A stretch of 64,000 nt of DNA from Septoria linicola (GCA_024114885.1 CP099420.1:186001-250000), one strand, 5' to 3'. Shown: positions 29,982 through 41,439, counted from the first letter of the stretch. The notes: a model not told the origin generated them from the letters alone. A program made the numbers and translations.

Positions 29982-31779
29982 TCAATGTCCAAGCCCATTC
30001 GCTCTAGCTTTCGCCACATCTTTCCAATAGCGCTCGGCACTCGCAGCTCTCAACCTCGGTCCAATCCTCACCATAACGAACAAACTCGCGTTCCAGACGA
30101 ATCCTATCACCGCAACCATGATGAACGTGTTCCTGTACCCCAGAGCATTCAACCAGGGCGTGATCCTGTATCACAAGTCAGCACAGCAAATCCCAACCAC
30201 ACACTCATTTCTCACTCAGGACCCACCCATAATTCACCGCAAAACTCAATGTATTCCTGATCAGAATCAACGTCGTCACCATATCCCCACTCAACTCCCT
30301 ATACGAACTAATCGCATACCCCAAGCCCCCAGCCACACAGAGACAATTACTCACAGCCAGCGCGCCCTGCGAGAACACTAGCCCAAACCAATGAATGCGA
30401 TACTCCACGCCAAGACCATACAGCAGCATACTAAACGGCACGAGAACCATGCTCGCAACGAACATATACAACGTATCTTCCGGCTGCGAAAGCCCGCCTC
30501 TCCGTCTCGCTAGACGAATTGTGAGGATCCGGCCTGCTTTGCCGCAGTAGTATGCGCCGATGATAGCGCCGATGACGCCTGCGGAATATGCGGCTGCGAT
30601 GCCTGTAGTGGAGAAGTTGTAGTATGTTGTGTAGACTGTGCCGGTGGTGGCGTTCTGTACGCCGGACCAGACGAGGGCGTTGGCGCCGTACATGAGGCCG
30701 GCGTAGACGATGACTGGGTAGGTGAAGCCTTTGAAGGGGGCGATGAAGATCTCGAGCATGCGATTTGGGCGTTTCTTGTCGATGAGGCTGAGCTTTTGGA
30801 GGTAGGTCTTGCGTGGGTAGAGTGTTGTGCCGTCTTCGTGGTCGGAGGAGGAGCTGGAGTCTGCTTTCTTCTCGTGCTTTTCGTTCTCTGCTGTAGGAAT
30901 CGCTGGAGCTTGGAAGCTGCTCAAGTCAGCAGGCTGAGCATGCGACTCGGTATGTCTGCGGTCGTAATTTGTTTCTGCTTCAAATCAGCCACTGCATCAA
31001 CACGCTCTAAAACACGACTCATCCTCACCTTCCATCAAAAAGAAACAATACACAAACGCCACCGCAATCCAAATTGCCGTCCACCACAACACCCACCTCC
31101 AATCCTGCCCATCATTGATAAACCCCGCCAACATCGGCGCCAGCTTTCCCGTAACACTCAACCCAAAGCCATACCAAGCCAGATACTTCGGCCTCTCATG
31201 CGCAAACCAGATATCAGTAATACTAATCTCACACAGCGCCTCTACCGGCGCACCAAAGAATCCTTGCAAAACCTTATTCGCGAGATATGTGCTTCGATTC
31301 GTACACCACGGCGCGCTGGTCATGATTGCGATGGATGCGAGCATAGAGAAGAGGTAGGCGGGACGTTTGCCGTACTGGAGAGCGAGAGGTTGCCAGATTA
31401 CGCAGGCCCAGCCGTAAGCGAGGAACATGACTCCCGTGCCGGTGTTGAGGTCGTTGAGGGTGAGGCGTGTGGCGGCTTCGATGGGCTTGACGACGGAGTA
31501 GACTGAGCCAGAAGGGATGGCGATCATGAGGGTGTACATCATTATGCAGGATGTGGCGAGCATTTTGCGTTTGTAGGACCAGTTTCTGTTGAAAATATCA
31601 GGACTGTTTCAGTTATGCTTGGTGAAGAAGACAAAGTACAATGGGTCTTCTGAATCGTCAGATGGCCTTGGGACAAGAATGATATCCTTCTCAGCACCAT
31701 CGGCGTGTCTTGTGCTCAGTGCATGATCGCTATCGATCAGGTATACCGTGCCTGGCGGCAGAGTTTTGTCGCTCTCCAT
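29982..31779 (-). CDS. MFS transporter, DHA1-like fungal subgroup
   Basis: Four exons (31779..31640, 31585..31029, 30974..30227, 30165..29982) with introns of 54, 54 and 61 bp give 542 residues. The first intron falls within the signature EDPLNWSYKRK, which marks the N-terminal cytosolic edge of this MFS subgroup. GVMFLAYGWACVIWQPLAL, FGAPVEALCEISITDIWFAHER and a second half beginning KGFTYPVIVYAG support 12 membrane segments. A long charged central loop (Ser-rich, near residue 250) separates the halves. The start at 31779 follows from extending the frame upstream of the signature. Export of a small molecule is likely; substrate unknown. Confidence 0.85.
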
Positions 31780-31853
31780 CGCCGAAACGTCTTGAAGCTG
31801 ATGGGCTGTCTGTGTCTGGATCCGAAAGGCATTGGATTGTATGTGTAGTGAGA

Positions 31854-32078
31854 ATGGATCTCGAAGCGCTTAGGCGCCGCTATGCCTATCTCGTGCCAAG
31901 CCAGCCGTATCTTCGGCTTTCCAGATTCATCGAGAGAAGTGGACCCGTGCCAGAGGATGTTGAAGTGCTAGATACGAACCAATTCTCGGGCCAAGACGTT
32001 GAGAACTTCGAGATAATTCTTTCCCAAGTGCAGACCTGCAAGGAGAAGTTGGCAGACGCTGCAGGGGGCGAGCAATGA
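31854..32078 (+). CDS. Small hypothetical protein
   Basis: A 74-codon frame from the ATG at 31854 reads MDLEALRRRYAYLVPSQPY and continues with a helical, charged C-terminus. It starts only 75 bp from the divergent MFS gene. The composition looks coding, but there is no recognised family and it could be chance or part of a spliced gene. Confidence 0.3.
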   Translation: MDLEALRRRYAYLVPSQPYLRLSRFIERSGPVPEDVEVLDTNQFSGQDVENFEIILSQVQTCKEKLADAAGGEQ

Positions 32079-32720
32079 AGGTTGAGGCCGGTGGCTCGAT
32101 GAGCCTCGATCATGATTTATTGGCCCAGGCAGCAGTCGGGCAGAACGAGCGCAGCAGCGATAACGATGCGAGACGATGCTGAACTGTACTCCTGGCGCAT
32201 CAGAGCTTGCCATTACTCGCACGATGCAGATTGACCATGTTGTCTTCGAAAGAAGCCGGATCAATGACAAGTCATGTGACGCCTCCGCAATGGCCATAGT
32301 GATCTCCAGGAACCGACGACGAGGTGCGTGAAGGACGATGGTGCAGGATAGTGTGACAGTTCCATTGGTGAGTGTATCGTAGTGTGTGGCATTGGGTATA
32401 TGAGAGGCTGACTGGAATTGACGAGGCCTTCCGCTGTTCATGTACGCGGTTGATCAACTTCCAGACGATGAGGCAGGTAAGAATATTCGTTACCATGGAG
32501 ACTGGGCTCAGCTGACATATGAGAAGAAAGTGGCCGAATCAAATTTCCATTTCAAGCTTTGCCAATGGTAAAGTCTGTGCAACAAGGTCAGCAGTAACCT
32601 CTTCAGTACCATTTTCGATGTCGAGCGCTCGAGCAACACGAGCCTCCAGCCAGCAGATCACGCACTACCAGCACTGAGCTCGGCCTTCCACGATCAAGTC
32701 CTATGCAGTCGTCCACCGAG
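32079..32720. other. Intergenic, nothing recognised
   Basis: 640 bp without a convincing coding frame, between the small ORF and the 3' end of the next minus-strand gene. Confidence 0.4.
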
Positions 32721-33812
32721 CTATTCGTTATCCTCTTCCTCCCATCTTGCCATATGCGACATTTTTCTCTTCATCGCCCTGACCTCATCACTGGCGAGCG
32801 TGGTCATCGAAGCAGTCCATCGCAATCTTCTCGTTCTTGGAGGGTGGCTATCGTTCAACGCTGATACAGACTGCGATCTCGCCATCGACTGAACACGACC
32901 AACGGGACCGGGCCATATTGTCCTCCTCTCAATTGCTCGCAACCGCTCTTCCACATCATCACCTTTCTGCCAGAAGCCTGGAACTCCTGCCACATCATCC
33001 AGCACAGCAAGAAGTTTGCGAAGCATGTCGTAGACTTTGCCAAGCGTATCGGCATGACCCAAGAACCACGTTCGCGAAGCAGATGCCTCGAATGGTCGGG
33101 AGGCTGTTTCATTCCCGAGCTGCAGGCCCTCAATGACGAGCCGGATGTGGTTTGCATTGTTGGGATCGGTAGGAGTTCTGATGTGTCGAACGTGATTCGC
33201 AACTTCTGGGTTGGCCGAGACCTTGACATGTCGTATGCGCTTCACTTTGTTCGATGCGGTGGAGATCTTGACACGGCGCCAGGATGCATCGAGACGATTC
33301 CATGCCATGCCACCTAGACTCAACTCGAGCATATCCCGAGACAGATCTTTACGAGGAGGTTGCTCGTTGCCGCGGAGCTGCTGTAGAACCGGCGGGTTCA
33401 GCTTCACAATCAGTCCGAGAACATGCGTATTGACATGCACTTTCGGCTCGATGACAACCCGATCAGCGCTAATACTCGATATTCGGTCGAACAGCCAAAT
33501 GAGAGGTCCGTGGTGTGGCAGAGGTGAGGCTGTTCCGTCGGTCTCGATCTGTCCTTGGTACATGAAGCCCTGTAGAAGGTCTGAAGTCCTGATGACACGT
33601 GCAAACTGCTTGCTGATGAACATGAGTTCAAAGATGGTTCGTTGGCGCTGTCGTGAGCACTCGGACGGGTTTGGATCGTCCGGCAAAACGAAGACGAGGA
33701 CCTTGTCGAGGCACTTTTCGAGAAACTCGGTGGTCGTCTTATCGACTGGTGTGGGTTTGACCTTCCCCAGCTTGTGGGCAATAGCCCTGATTCGGGCTTT
33801 GGCGCGTTCCAT
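32721..33812 (-). CDS. Hypothetical protein, possible F-box-like N-terminus
   Basis: The frame is open from 33857, but the Met at 33812 (MERAKARIRA) is the likelier start because upstream codons are Leu-rich filler; this gives 363 residues. Residues 20-90 contain TTTEFLEKCLDKVLVFVLP and a helix ending FISKQFARVIRTSDLLQGFM, reminiscent of the degenerate F-box domains of many Dothideomycete proteins (inference). The rest has no motif I know. The C-terminus is basic. Confidence 0.55.
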   Translation of the reverse strand: MERAKARIRAIAHKLGKVKPTPVDKTTTEFLEKCLDKVLVFVLPDDPNPSECSRQRQRTIFELMFISKQFARVIRTSDLLQGFMYQGQIETDGTASPLPHHGPLIWLFDRISSISADRVVIEPKVHVNTHVLGLIVKLNPPVLQQLRGNEQPPRKDLSRDMLELSLGGMAWNRLDASWRRVKISTASNKVKRIRHVKVSANPEVANHVRHIRTPTDPNNANHIRLVIEGLQLGNETASRPFEASASRTWFLGHADTLGKVYDMLRKLLAVLDDVAGVPGFWQKGDDVEERLRAIERRTIWPGPVGRVQSMARSQSVSALNDSHPPRTRRLRWTASMTTLASDEVRAMKRKMSHMARWEEEDNE

Positions 33813-34558
33813 GGTTGTGGCTCTGCGCAGGTGTGAGAGGATCAGAAGAAGACTCACTGGTAAGTGGCGCGCAGATTTCCGTTGCTGTGGACGCGTCTGG
33901 ACGGCTTGGCACGAGTCTCGTTTCCGCCTTCACTTTCCAACCTTTCCAATCGAAGTGAAGGTTAAGAGTGTGCACTTTCGAGATCTCTGCTGACGTGATT
34001 GTACTCTGTTGAAGTGTACGTAAGCTGAAGAAAGCGGGACTCTTCTATGGCTTCGCTGATTGCTCCACCACTTTCTAAATGGATAGCTGCTCAAGAAGAA
34101 GACTTCATTCAGAAGAGAATCTTGCCACAGACAAAGCACGCGCCCTCTGCTTTCAGAGATCTCAGCCGCAAGGTCTGCGATGAGATCAGTCAGCAGGGAA
34201 GAAGGTCTCGAAGATGGCTGCAAGCGTCGAGTCTTGATGGAAAGTCTTGTTGCTCTTCTACATTGTTTTCTGCTCGCCTCTCTGGTATTTAGCGTCGCCA
34301 GATTCATCGTACAGCGAGCTACGACGAGCATATCCCTTCAAGTCCGCAATCAGAAACCATGTATACATGTGTGTTGGCTTTCGTGGAAGCAGTGGGCCTC
34401 TCAAGAATAACCAAAGCATGATGAGCGAGGTCCTGGCCTCGACTGCTGCTGCTGTTGAAACTTGTTTTGCAAAGATCGATAGCCTCTGGGCGTATCATGA
34501 GATCGTCGAATATCGTCGCTTCAAGGACAGATCGGTTGAGAAAAGGAGGTGAAGAGGA
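33813..34558. other. Intergenic, nothing secure
   Basis: Short plus-strand frames (for example 34047-34292) overlap here but have random-looking composition. No repeat is visible. Confidence 0.35.
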
Positions 34559-34873
34559 TTAAGGCGCTGCTGCGATTTGAACATAGCTACGGCCAACGAC
34601 TTCAACTTGTGGGACTTGACCGTGCGATGGCTTGATATGTATATTCAATGTGACATGACTGATAGCAAGGTCTTTCATGGAGCGTGAAGTCTTTTGCAGT
34701 GGACGGAATTTCGGCCGCCTCCAAGCCCACATATCCATTTCGGGACTAGTCTGAGTGGTGGCTATTTTGTGTAGTGTGTAGCGAGGCACTTTGACATTTG
34801 CAAAGTGTTTGGGCAGAGTATCGTAAACTATGGCATATTTACCTGGTCGATACCATGCTCTTCTCCAGCACAA
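34559..34873 (-). CDS. Hypothetical C-terminal fragment or terminal exon
   Basis: A 104-codon frame contains an ordered-looking stretch (KYAIVYDTLPKHFANVKVPR) and ends with alternating hydrophobics (NIHIKPSHG, VEVVGRSYVQI). It lies 130 bp downstream of, and in the same direction as, the next gene, and could be its last exon, but I could not find a matching splice pair. Recognised as nothing known. Confidence 0.25.
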   Translation of the reverse strand: MCWRRAWYRPGKYAIVYDTLPKHFANVKVPRYTLHKIATTQTSPEMDMWAWRRPKFRPLQKTSRSMKDLAISHVTLNIHIKPSHGQVPQVEVVGRSYVQIAAAP

Positions 34874-35003
34874 TTTGGCGTCACCTTATCGAAGAAGGTT
34901 CAGTCTCGATCAAAGGTCACCGCGCAGCCTGAATCACTGCTCATCAGGCCACGAGAACAAATCTGCTACCCAACTCTCACTCGATGCTCGCCTGCCACAG
35001 ATT

Positions 35004-36372
35004 CTACTTCGACCGGGACAGCTTCCTCGACCCCTTCTCGGCAGGCTGGGATGCTTCCAGACTCATCTTGCTGAGCCCGCCTAGCTCAAGGTTCAGGCCA
35101 CCCATTGTCACATACGATGATGTGAGGCGGCAGAGAGTCCTCTGAGCTGGGATGACTTGGGCTGGAGTCAAGCCGTCCAGGATAATGAAGCGCTTCGACC
35201 GGAACCGCGACGTCTCCGATCCATCGAGATACCCAAATGCCGCTTCGATGAAACTCAAGAGCTGGCCATGCTGCGTATCCGGGCCATGATACACGTCTTC
35301 GAAGTTGGTCGTCACGATATCAACCGTAAAGCCTATGTGTGTCATGACATAGGGGAAACGATCGTCGGCAAGATCACGCATCGAGCTGATCCATTCTCTT
35401 GCGGCCTCAACTGGAATGTTATAGCGAGGGCCATCTAAGAAGTCGGTTAGCAAATACGGATGGCGAGGACCTCGAGCAGGACTTACGATACTCAGCATCG
35501 TAACCGGCCACTCCATCTTCATCCCACCAAACTACATCCTGTTGTAGCCCAATCATCTCCTCGTCGTGGGGACGTGGGACAGATCTGCCACCTTTTCTCG
35601 CGAGCATCCAGTCGATGTACTTCTCCAGCAGCTCCACAACAGGAGTGTAGTCTGCGGGCGAAGGAGTCGCGTTGGTCTCTATTCCGACAAGTAGATCAAC
35701 GTACAAGAGCGCATTCTGCTTCTTGGCCTTGGGCGGTGGGACCATTGCATCGCCGTCGTATGCGTCCGCCATACTCTGGTCAGGCAAAAGTCCTTTCGCT
35801 TCCTCCAGGGCTTGAGCGTCTCCCTTCACCAGTGCTTTCAGCACATCTTCATGGAATAGGTTGAGTACTTCCAGAGTGGATGCAAAATCCTCCTCGGTGA
35901 TCTGTCCTCGGTACGGGTAGCTTCCCTTCAGCATATGATCCTCCTCGTCGATCGTCAGAATATCCACAGCCAGCGATGATCTCATGTAGCCTTTTCTCAG
36001 ACTGTGCATCAAGCGCTCACGCCAGACGCTTGGTTTCTCTGCGGTCGCATTGAATGGCGTCGCTACAGGCAGAGAACTTCCGGGGACGAGTGGACGATAT
36101 GCGCGCTTGAATCGCTTGGCGTATGCGTCTTCTCGAATATCTTCTTTCGCAGCTGCGATCTGCTTCTCAGCCTCTTCTTGTACAGCCATCACTTCCTTTC
36201 GAGCCTGTTCTCGCACATCTTCGATCTGCTTCTGAGCTTCTTCTTGAGCTTCTGTGATGCGCATCTGGGTCAGGCGCGGAAGTGCATCGAAAGGCGCGCG
36301 ATATCCATCGAGCGGCCACTCATCAGAGTCGGAGTCGTGGTCGGAGCCAGCCACCTTTGCAATGGTCTCCAT
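35004..36372 (-). CDS. Hypothetical protein with coiled-coil N-terminus
   Basis: Exons 36372..35487 and 35434..35004, joined by a 52-bp intron (GTAAGT, TTTGCTAACC branch, TAG), give 438 residues. The intron restores DAEYHGPRYNIPVEAAREW. An acidic start (SDHDSDSDEWPLDGY) is followed by a coiled coil of about 45 residues made of repeating EEAQKQIEDVREQ and EEAEKQIAAAKED units. After that comes a globular part with INANGD-free, motif-poor sequence. No domain recognised. The start at 36372 is the first Met of the acidic segment; the frame is open further upstream to about 36462 without sense. Confidence 0.6.
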
Positions 36373-37159
36373 GTTGTATGAGGTGGTGAAGATGAAGTCG
36401 AGGTGTGCCGGAAGAAGAAAGCAGAATAGGTGGGCAGTGGGCAAATGAGTGTGGCGTGCCAAGAGGCGCTAAAATGAAGAGCAAGTGAAGTTTCACCCAA
36501 GGACTGAGCCCTGCAGTGTTTGCATGCACGACCTGCATCCTTCACTTCAGAGAACGCTGGACACGAGTGACCTCTTTCAGCAGAGCATTCAAAGTTCAGA
36601 CGCGTTTGGTTAAGATGAGGCCCAATCCTACGTAGACTCGTTCTCAGACCAGCCCGTGAGGCCACAAGTTCGGCATGCCGACCATGTAGAAACATCATTG
36701 TTCCATTCGTTCGAGGTTGGTTTCTCGTGGGAAGTCCACCACGAATAGCAACGAGCTGATCAATGGCTCGCATCTCTGCTTTCCTGTCCCTATCGAGTCG
36801 AAGCTGCCGGCGGAAGAAGGTATCAACACGTCGGAAGGAATCATTTGGTGGCCTGATCTTTGCCGCTGTTCGATCGACCGCTTCTTCTTCTTGTCTCCAC
36901 AGTCGAATGGCATTACCGATCTCTGTCTGTTGCTGTGGACTGAGTCGATTCCAGGCATTGCTGGCGCCTCTCTCAACACCTAGCTGATGTTAGCACATAT
37001 ACCTACAGTTGCCCACTAAGACTTACCGCTTCGTCCATTCGCAGTCGGCTGGCTCGATGTCCATGCCTCAAGCTCGAGTGCTGACCACAGCTGTTGATTC
37101 GTTGCCGGTAGTGCAGCAGGTGGTGCAGGTGGCCCAGCAGCTTGACCTGTAGTCGCCAT
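36270..37159 (-). CDS. Hypothetical protein, 3' end uncertain
   Basis: Exon 1 (37159..37027) begins MATTGQAAGPPAPPAALPAT. A 47-bp intron (GTAAGT, GTGCTAACA branch, CTAG) leads to exon 2, which reads WNRLSPQQQTEIGNAIRLW and a basic helical region (RRVDTFFRRQLRLDRDRK). A Cys-containing end follows (FECSAERGHSC and ACKHC). If read to the first stop it is 280 residues and overlaps the start of the next same-strand gene by about 100 bp in another frame. A 77-bp intron beginning at the GTGAAG after PAFSE would instead join it in phase to that gene. Good splice signals support a real gene; its end is unresolved. Confidence 0.45.
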
Positions 37160-38209
37160 GCGGACTGATCGCTAGGAGGATTCCGAAAGGTAAAAGAGCA
37201 TAGACCGCAACTTCTCGGCTTATTTAAATGCTGATCATGCGCACTGTCTGTATGATGAGTGGCATGGAATCTGCGTGGAAAATGGAGAGGCTTACCGTAG
37301 ATTATGGAGTAAGCATATTCAACAATATGAACTGGCCCAGGTACTCTCTGGAGACAGGTGCTTATACAAGCTTCGATGAGTCGCTCTAGTTGGCGTAGTA
37401 GCTTAGCCGGAACAGAGAGCGGAGAGGCGTTACTACACACTCTGTCTCTCTTTCCTAAAAGTCTGGTCTGCTCCGCATTATGGGTGACTTGTTCTCCTCA
37501 ATGAGTGGATACAAAGAGCTTCAACACATTCAAGCAAGACAAAGGCCCTCGAAAGCTTGGCGTAGTCGACCATGACCGGAAACGGAATGACCTCTTTCAG
37601 CAAATCGCACAATGAGGCATTCCATTTTCAGACGCATTCATACTACGTGGAGCATTTCCGCCTGATCTTGGTCATGCGCTTTCCTCGGCCAGTCATGCAC
37701 CGTGCATCTAGGCAGTCCGGCGATGGAAACCGTTGGACTCGAGTGTACCGGAGAATATAATGGAGCCAGCTTGACGTGGAGCATTTCCGATCGTGCTCTT
37801 CGCTGTAGTCGACTTACTGAAGTCGGGACCTTGGTGTAGATCCAACGCAGCTGGTTCTGGAGCACAGTGTTGTATTCAGACGTATAGCGCTTGCGCTATG
37901 ATGAGCCGCACCTGGCTCTGACCTGCTTTCTGACTGCGCCCCTACTGTTCGGTGGTAATCGTGGTTGCACAGCCCTGGTAACCTTCCCTATAATGCGCGA
38001 CCATCGCTGTCCATTGCTTGACAAGGTAACGACTGGTGGATTCGCTGGAATGCGGCCGACAAGCCAAACCTGCACGGTGAAGTGCATCTGTACAATATCA
38101 TACCTACGCGAGACCTCCCTAGAGCTCTCCATGCAACACCTGCAGACCGTAAAGACACCTCGTGATGCACCAATACCTCGCCAATAACTTCTCCAAAAGC
38201 CCATGGGTT
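37160..38209. other. Intergenic with diverged partial duplicates
   Basis: About 1 kb. It contains a diverged copy (37587-37635) of part of the upstream gene near 36568-36606, sharing TGACCTCTTTCAGCA and TTCAGACGC. It also holds two copies of ACGTGGAGCATTTCCG (about 37645-37660 and 37774-37789). No intact coding frame is seen. Confidence 0.45.
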
Positions 38210-39433
38210 CTACTCCGAGATCTTCATGTCCTTGAAACTCCCCACGCTCTCCGCACTCAGCAGAGTATTGTGCTTCGCCCTCTTCTTCAGCACGTTCTCG
38301 ATAAACGCCTCTCCCGCCTTGTAGCTGCTCCTCACAAGCGGTCCACTCGCGCAGTACAAAAAGCCCATATCCAGCGCTCTTTGTCTCCACATCTCGAACG
38401 TGTCCGGCGTCACGTACTCGTGCACCTTCATGTGTCGTTTCGTGGGTCGCATGTATTGTCCGAACGTCACAACGTCGACATCCGCTTTCCTGAGCTCTTT
38501 CAGCGTTCTCCACAGCTGATCTTCCGTCTCGCCGAGTCCGAGCATGATTGATGTTTTTGTGATGAGTGTAGGCTTCGCCGCTTTTGCTGCCGCGAGGACA
38601 GCGAGCGATTGTCTGAACTTTGCTCTTCGATCACGAACCATTGGTGTGAGCTCTTCCGTCGTTTCGACGTTGTGCGCATACACGTCCAGGCCGCTCTGCG
38701 CGACCAGCTTCACCATTTCCAAGTCTCCCGCGTAGTCTCCGGTCAGTGCTTCGACCAAGATTTGCGGTGCTTTCTGCTTAATCTTGATGATCGTCTCCGC
38801 GAAATGCCTCGCGCCTCCATCTACCAAATCATCCCGATCGACAGAAGTGAGCACAACATAACCCAGACCCCACCGCTTCAGAGCTTCTGCAGTATTCTCC
38901 GGTTCGTGAGGATCCAATGGCGGAGGCTTGTTACTCGTCTTGACAGAACAGAACCTACAGCCTCTTGTACACGTATCGCCCATGAGCATAATCGTAGCAG
39001 TCGCAGCAGATTTATTAGATCCGCCCCAACAATCACTAATATTGGGACATCGTGCTTCTTCGCAAACCGTATGCAGACCCAGTCCTCGCAGGTCAGACTT
39101 GATCTTCTTGTAGTTGTTATTCGACGGCACAGGCGTCTTCAGCCATTCCGGCAGACGAGTGTGCTTTCGTTTGCGACCAGCGGGACCAATCTCCACTTCA
39201 CGCAATTCATACAATTCTTCCGAAGTCAAGACTTTCTCCTTGGGCGTGCTGACAAAGTCGCCAAAGGAAGGACCATTGTTCAGTCGGTCGGTGAAAGCAG
39301 TCGCAGGTCGTGGAGTCGTTGAGGTTGTCGTTGGCGGAGGTTGATCGGCTACTGCGGTGGCAAATGTCCGCTTTTGGGGGATGAGCAGAGACTGAGAGAG
39401 AAAGCGGCGCGATGCTGGGCGGAGAGAGGCCAT
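38210..39433 (-). CDS. LIP5: Lipoyl synthase, mitochondrial
   Basis: A single-exon frame of 407 residues. The enzyme inserts two sulfurs into octanoyl groups on the E2 and H proteins of the 2-oxoacid dehydrogenase and glycine cleavage complexes in mitochondria. The N-terminus is basic and Ser/Thr-rich, a typical import signal (MASLRPASRRFLSQSLL). The auxiliary cluster motif is CEEARCPNISDC and the radical-SAM motif is CTRGCRFC. Other family blocks are SVDRDDLVDGGA, LTGDYAGD, VYAHNVET and TKTSIMLGLGET, and the C-terminal RSSY is present. Length and motifs are complete, so it should be functional. It is divergent from the AIM11 homologue, 244 bp away. Confidence 0.97.
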   Translation of the reverse strand: MASLRPASRRFLSQSLLIPQKRTFATAVADQPPPTTTSTTPRPATAFTDRLNNGPSFGDFVSTPKEKVLTSEELYELREVEIGPAGRKRKHTRLPEWLKTPVPSNNNYKKIKSDLRGLGLHTVCEEARCPNISDCWGGSNKSAATATIMLMGDTCTRGCRFCSVKTSNKPPPLDPHEPENTAEALKRWGLGYVVLTSVDRDDLVDGGARHFAETIIKIKQKAPQILVEALTGDYAGDLEMVKLVAQSGLDVYAHNVETTEELTPMVRDRRAKFRQSLAVLAAAKAAKPTLITKTSIMLGLGETEDQLWRTLKELRKADVDVVTFGQYMRPTKRHMKVHEYVTPDTFEMWRQRALDMGFLYCASGPLVRSSYKAGEAFIENVLKKRAKHNTLLSAESVGSFKDMKISE

Positions 39434-39677
39434 TGTCAGTGAGGAGAGTGGAGAGTGGAGAGTGGAGAGAGGCGACAGTGAGGTGGGGAGGTGACCTGAA
39501 AGATGGCAAGTGGCGGTTGAGCAGATGTTGTGCTATTGTTTCTTAGTCATGCTGCTACAAAGGGTCCTGTCCTGTCGCTGTCCAATGCCGACTTCTTCCG
39601 CTGTATCTGTATCCTTCATCCACCGCGGGAAAGTGTAGCTGTAGCTGTATAGAGACAAAAGAGAAGACATCGCATGC
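39434..39677. promoter_or_regulatory. Shared bidirectional promoter region of LIP5 and AIM11
   Basis: Only 244 bp separate the two start codons on opposite strands, so both promoters and 5' leaders must lie here. It includes a run of GGAGAGTGGAGAGT-type repeats near the LIP5 start. No TATA box is evident. Confidence 0.5.
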
Positions 39678-40403
39678 ATGTCGTCGTCGTCGTGGTGGGA
39701 CAAGTACTTCGCTCCTGGAGACATCCGCCAGTCTCGGCCGATACCACAAGAAACGATATCAACACAAGATGAGATAGTCAAGCCAGAAGTGTCCCTGTTA
39801 GGACCAAAATATACCGAGCGAGCTGATGCTTCAACTCGCGCGAGAAGGCAATATGCTCTTCTGTATGGCGGACTGGCTTTTACACTGCTTTCCGCTATCA
39901 TTACGCGACGCGCGCTGAACAAGAAGCATCTTGCTGCATATCCGCAGATGGTCAAGCAGGCCACTGCGCAAGGAGGCTCAAAACTGCAGATGCCGACCTT
40001 TGCGCCTTCCAATACGCCGCCAAAGGCTGAGGGAGGGCTAGATGCCGCGGAGGCGTTGGGGCTGGCGACTTTATCCGTCTTCAGTGTGTTCATGGCTGGA
40101 ACAGGACTGTTCATGAAGCTGAACAACATTGGCGATGTGGAAGATCTGCGCGACTGGGTACGAGCTGGCGTGGGGTATGATGTGTATGCTGGGGATACGG
40201 AAGCAGACAAGGAGATTGAGCAGTGGATGGCAGAAATCCTGGCGAGGAAAGATGGAGTGGGTGATTTGAAGACGACAATCGTGGAGAAGATGGCCGAGCT
40301 GGCTGAGTTGGACAAGAAGAAGCAGGAAGCGAAGGAGGCTGCTGGAAAGGGAGCGCTGCAGAGGAAGATTGAGGCATTGAAGAAGGAGGTTGAAGAGTCA
40401 TGA
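39678..40403 (+). CDS. AIM11: Altered inheritance of mitochondria protein 11 homologue
   Basis: An uninterrupted 241-residue frame. Two hydrophobic segments are visible: residues about 58-76 (YALLYGGLAFTLLSAII), preceded by basic ARRQ, and about 126-146 (ALGLATLSVFSVFMAGTGLF). This layout and the sequence around both segments match the fungal Aim11 family, small mitochondrial membrane proteins of unclear function. The C-terminus is a Lys/Glu-rich coiled coil longer than in the yeast protein. The ATG at 39678 is the second of two close ATGs (the other, at 39674, is out of frame). Confidence 0.75.
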   Translation: MSSSSWWDKYFAPGDIRQSRPIPQETISTQDEIVKPEVSLLGPKYTERADASTRARRQYALLYGGLAFTLLSAIITRRALNKKHLAAYPQMVKQATAQGGSKLQMPTFAPSNTPPKAEGGLDAAEALGLATLSVFSVFMAGTGLFMKLNNIGDVEDLRDWVRAGVGYDVYAGDTEADKEIEQWMAEILARKDGVGDLKTTIVEKMAELAELDKKKQEAKEAAGKGALQRKIEALKKEVEES

Positions 40404-41439
40404 GAGGACTACAGCGCATCACTCTCCACTCCCACGCACGCGTCGCGCAGCGCATCGCTGGACACAGAAGCTACAGAACACCATTCTCGAGCCACCCGCG
40501 GCAGCAGACTCATCGCTCCAGCACCAAACGTCCTCACATGGCCATGAGAGCTAGCCAGCGACTTCGACACCTTTCGTGATCACTGGCCACGCATCTCGAA
40601 TCCTGTTCGATCGCCGTTCGAAGGCGGTCATCATAGCGCCTCCGTTCCTGCCAGCGACTGCCTCAACAATGTACAACACTGCAAAAACCATGCATCAAGC
40701 AACCTCACGCAAAGCAATGTATCAGTACGCATGTGCCGTGCGATGCTCATGCGGTCGAGACGTTTTCGTGAAGCATTGGAAACTCAACTGTCGTGATGCG
40801 ACACAGATATCGGAGTCATTCCGAGGCTTGGGGTTGTATGATCATCTGCACTGCGTGGAGTTCTGTTGAAGCTCGTGCAGATCTGAGCTTAGATATTGCA
40901 TTGTATAGAAGCACTATATGCGCGGATTCGAACTGTCAGCCGTCCTTTCTGGCATCGCAAAGCTTTCTTCGCAGCAAGAGCAGGTAACAGTCCGTGTACA
41001 TGTGCGCAAGCCGCTTGATCTTTGCAGAGCTGCTACTGGTATTGCTCATACTTCAGCAATCACGCAGCAGGCACACTGGAAGTTTTAAAGGCAGTAAGTG
41101 CCGGCTGAGTGCAGTAAGTGCGATCCTTGGGCTGGCGGCTTCCTACCTTCTACAACGTTGTGTCTCCTCGTTCGACATCAGCACCTCCTCGGATGATTCA
41201 ACACCACCCGATGCAACTGGAGGACCTCAATGCACCGCCACCACCAAAAGAAAGCTTTCAACTTCAGCTTCTGGCGGCCCCTCAACATCTCACGTGATGA
41301 TTCTGGTGGCGCAGCCTTGTCACCATACACGACCTCGGCCTGTTCTCCTCCGTCTTTCTTGCTTCGCTTATCCCACCCGATCACAACTGGCTCTTCATAT
41401 CTCATGGCCGTGGATCTGGAAGATGTCGCGGAAGCATGA
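40404..41439. other. Intergenic, nothing recognised
   Basis: About 1 kb between the convergent 3' ends of the AIM11 and HET genes. Short frames on both strands have no recognisable content. Confidence 0.4.

Noticed and set aside
40900..40990. T-arm-like GTTCGAATCC on the minus strand, possible tRNA
   Set aside because: No matching acceptor, D or anticodon stems could be folded around it.
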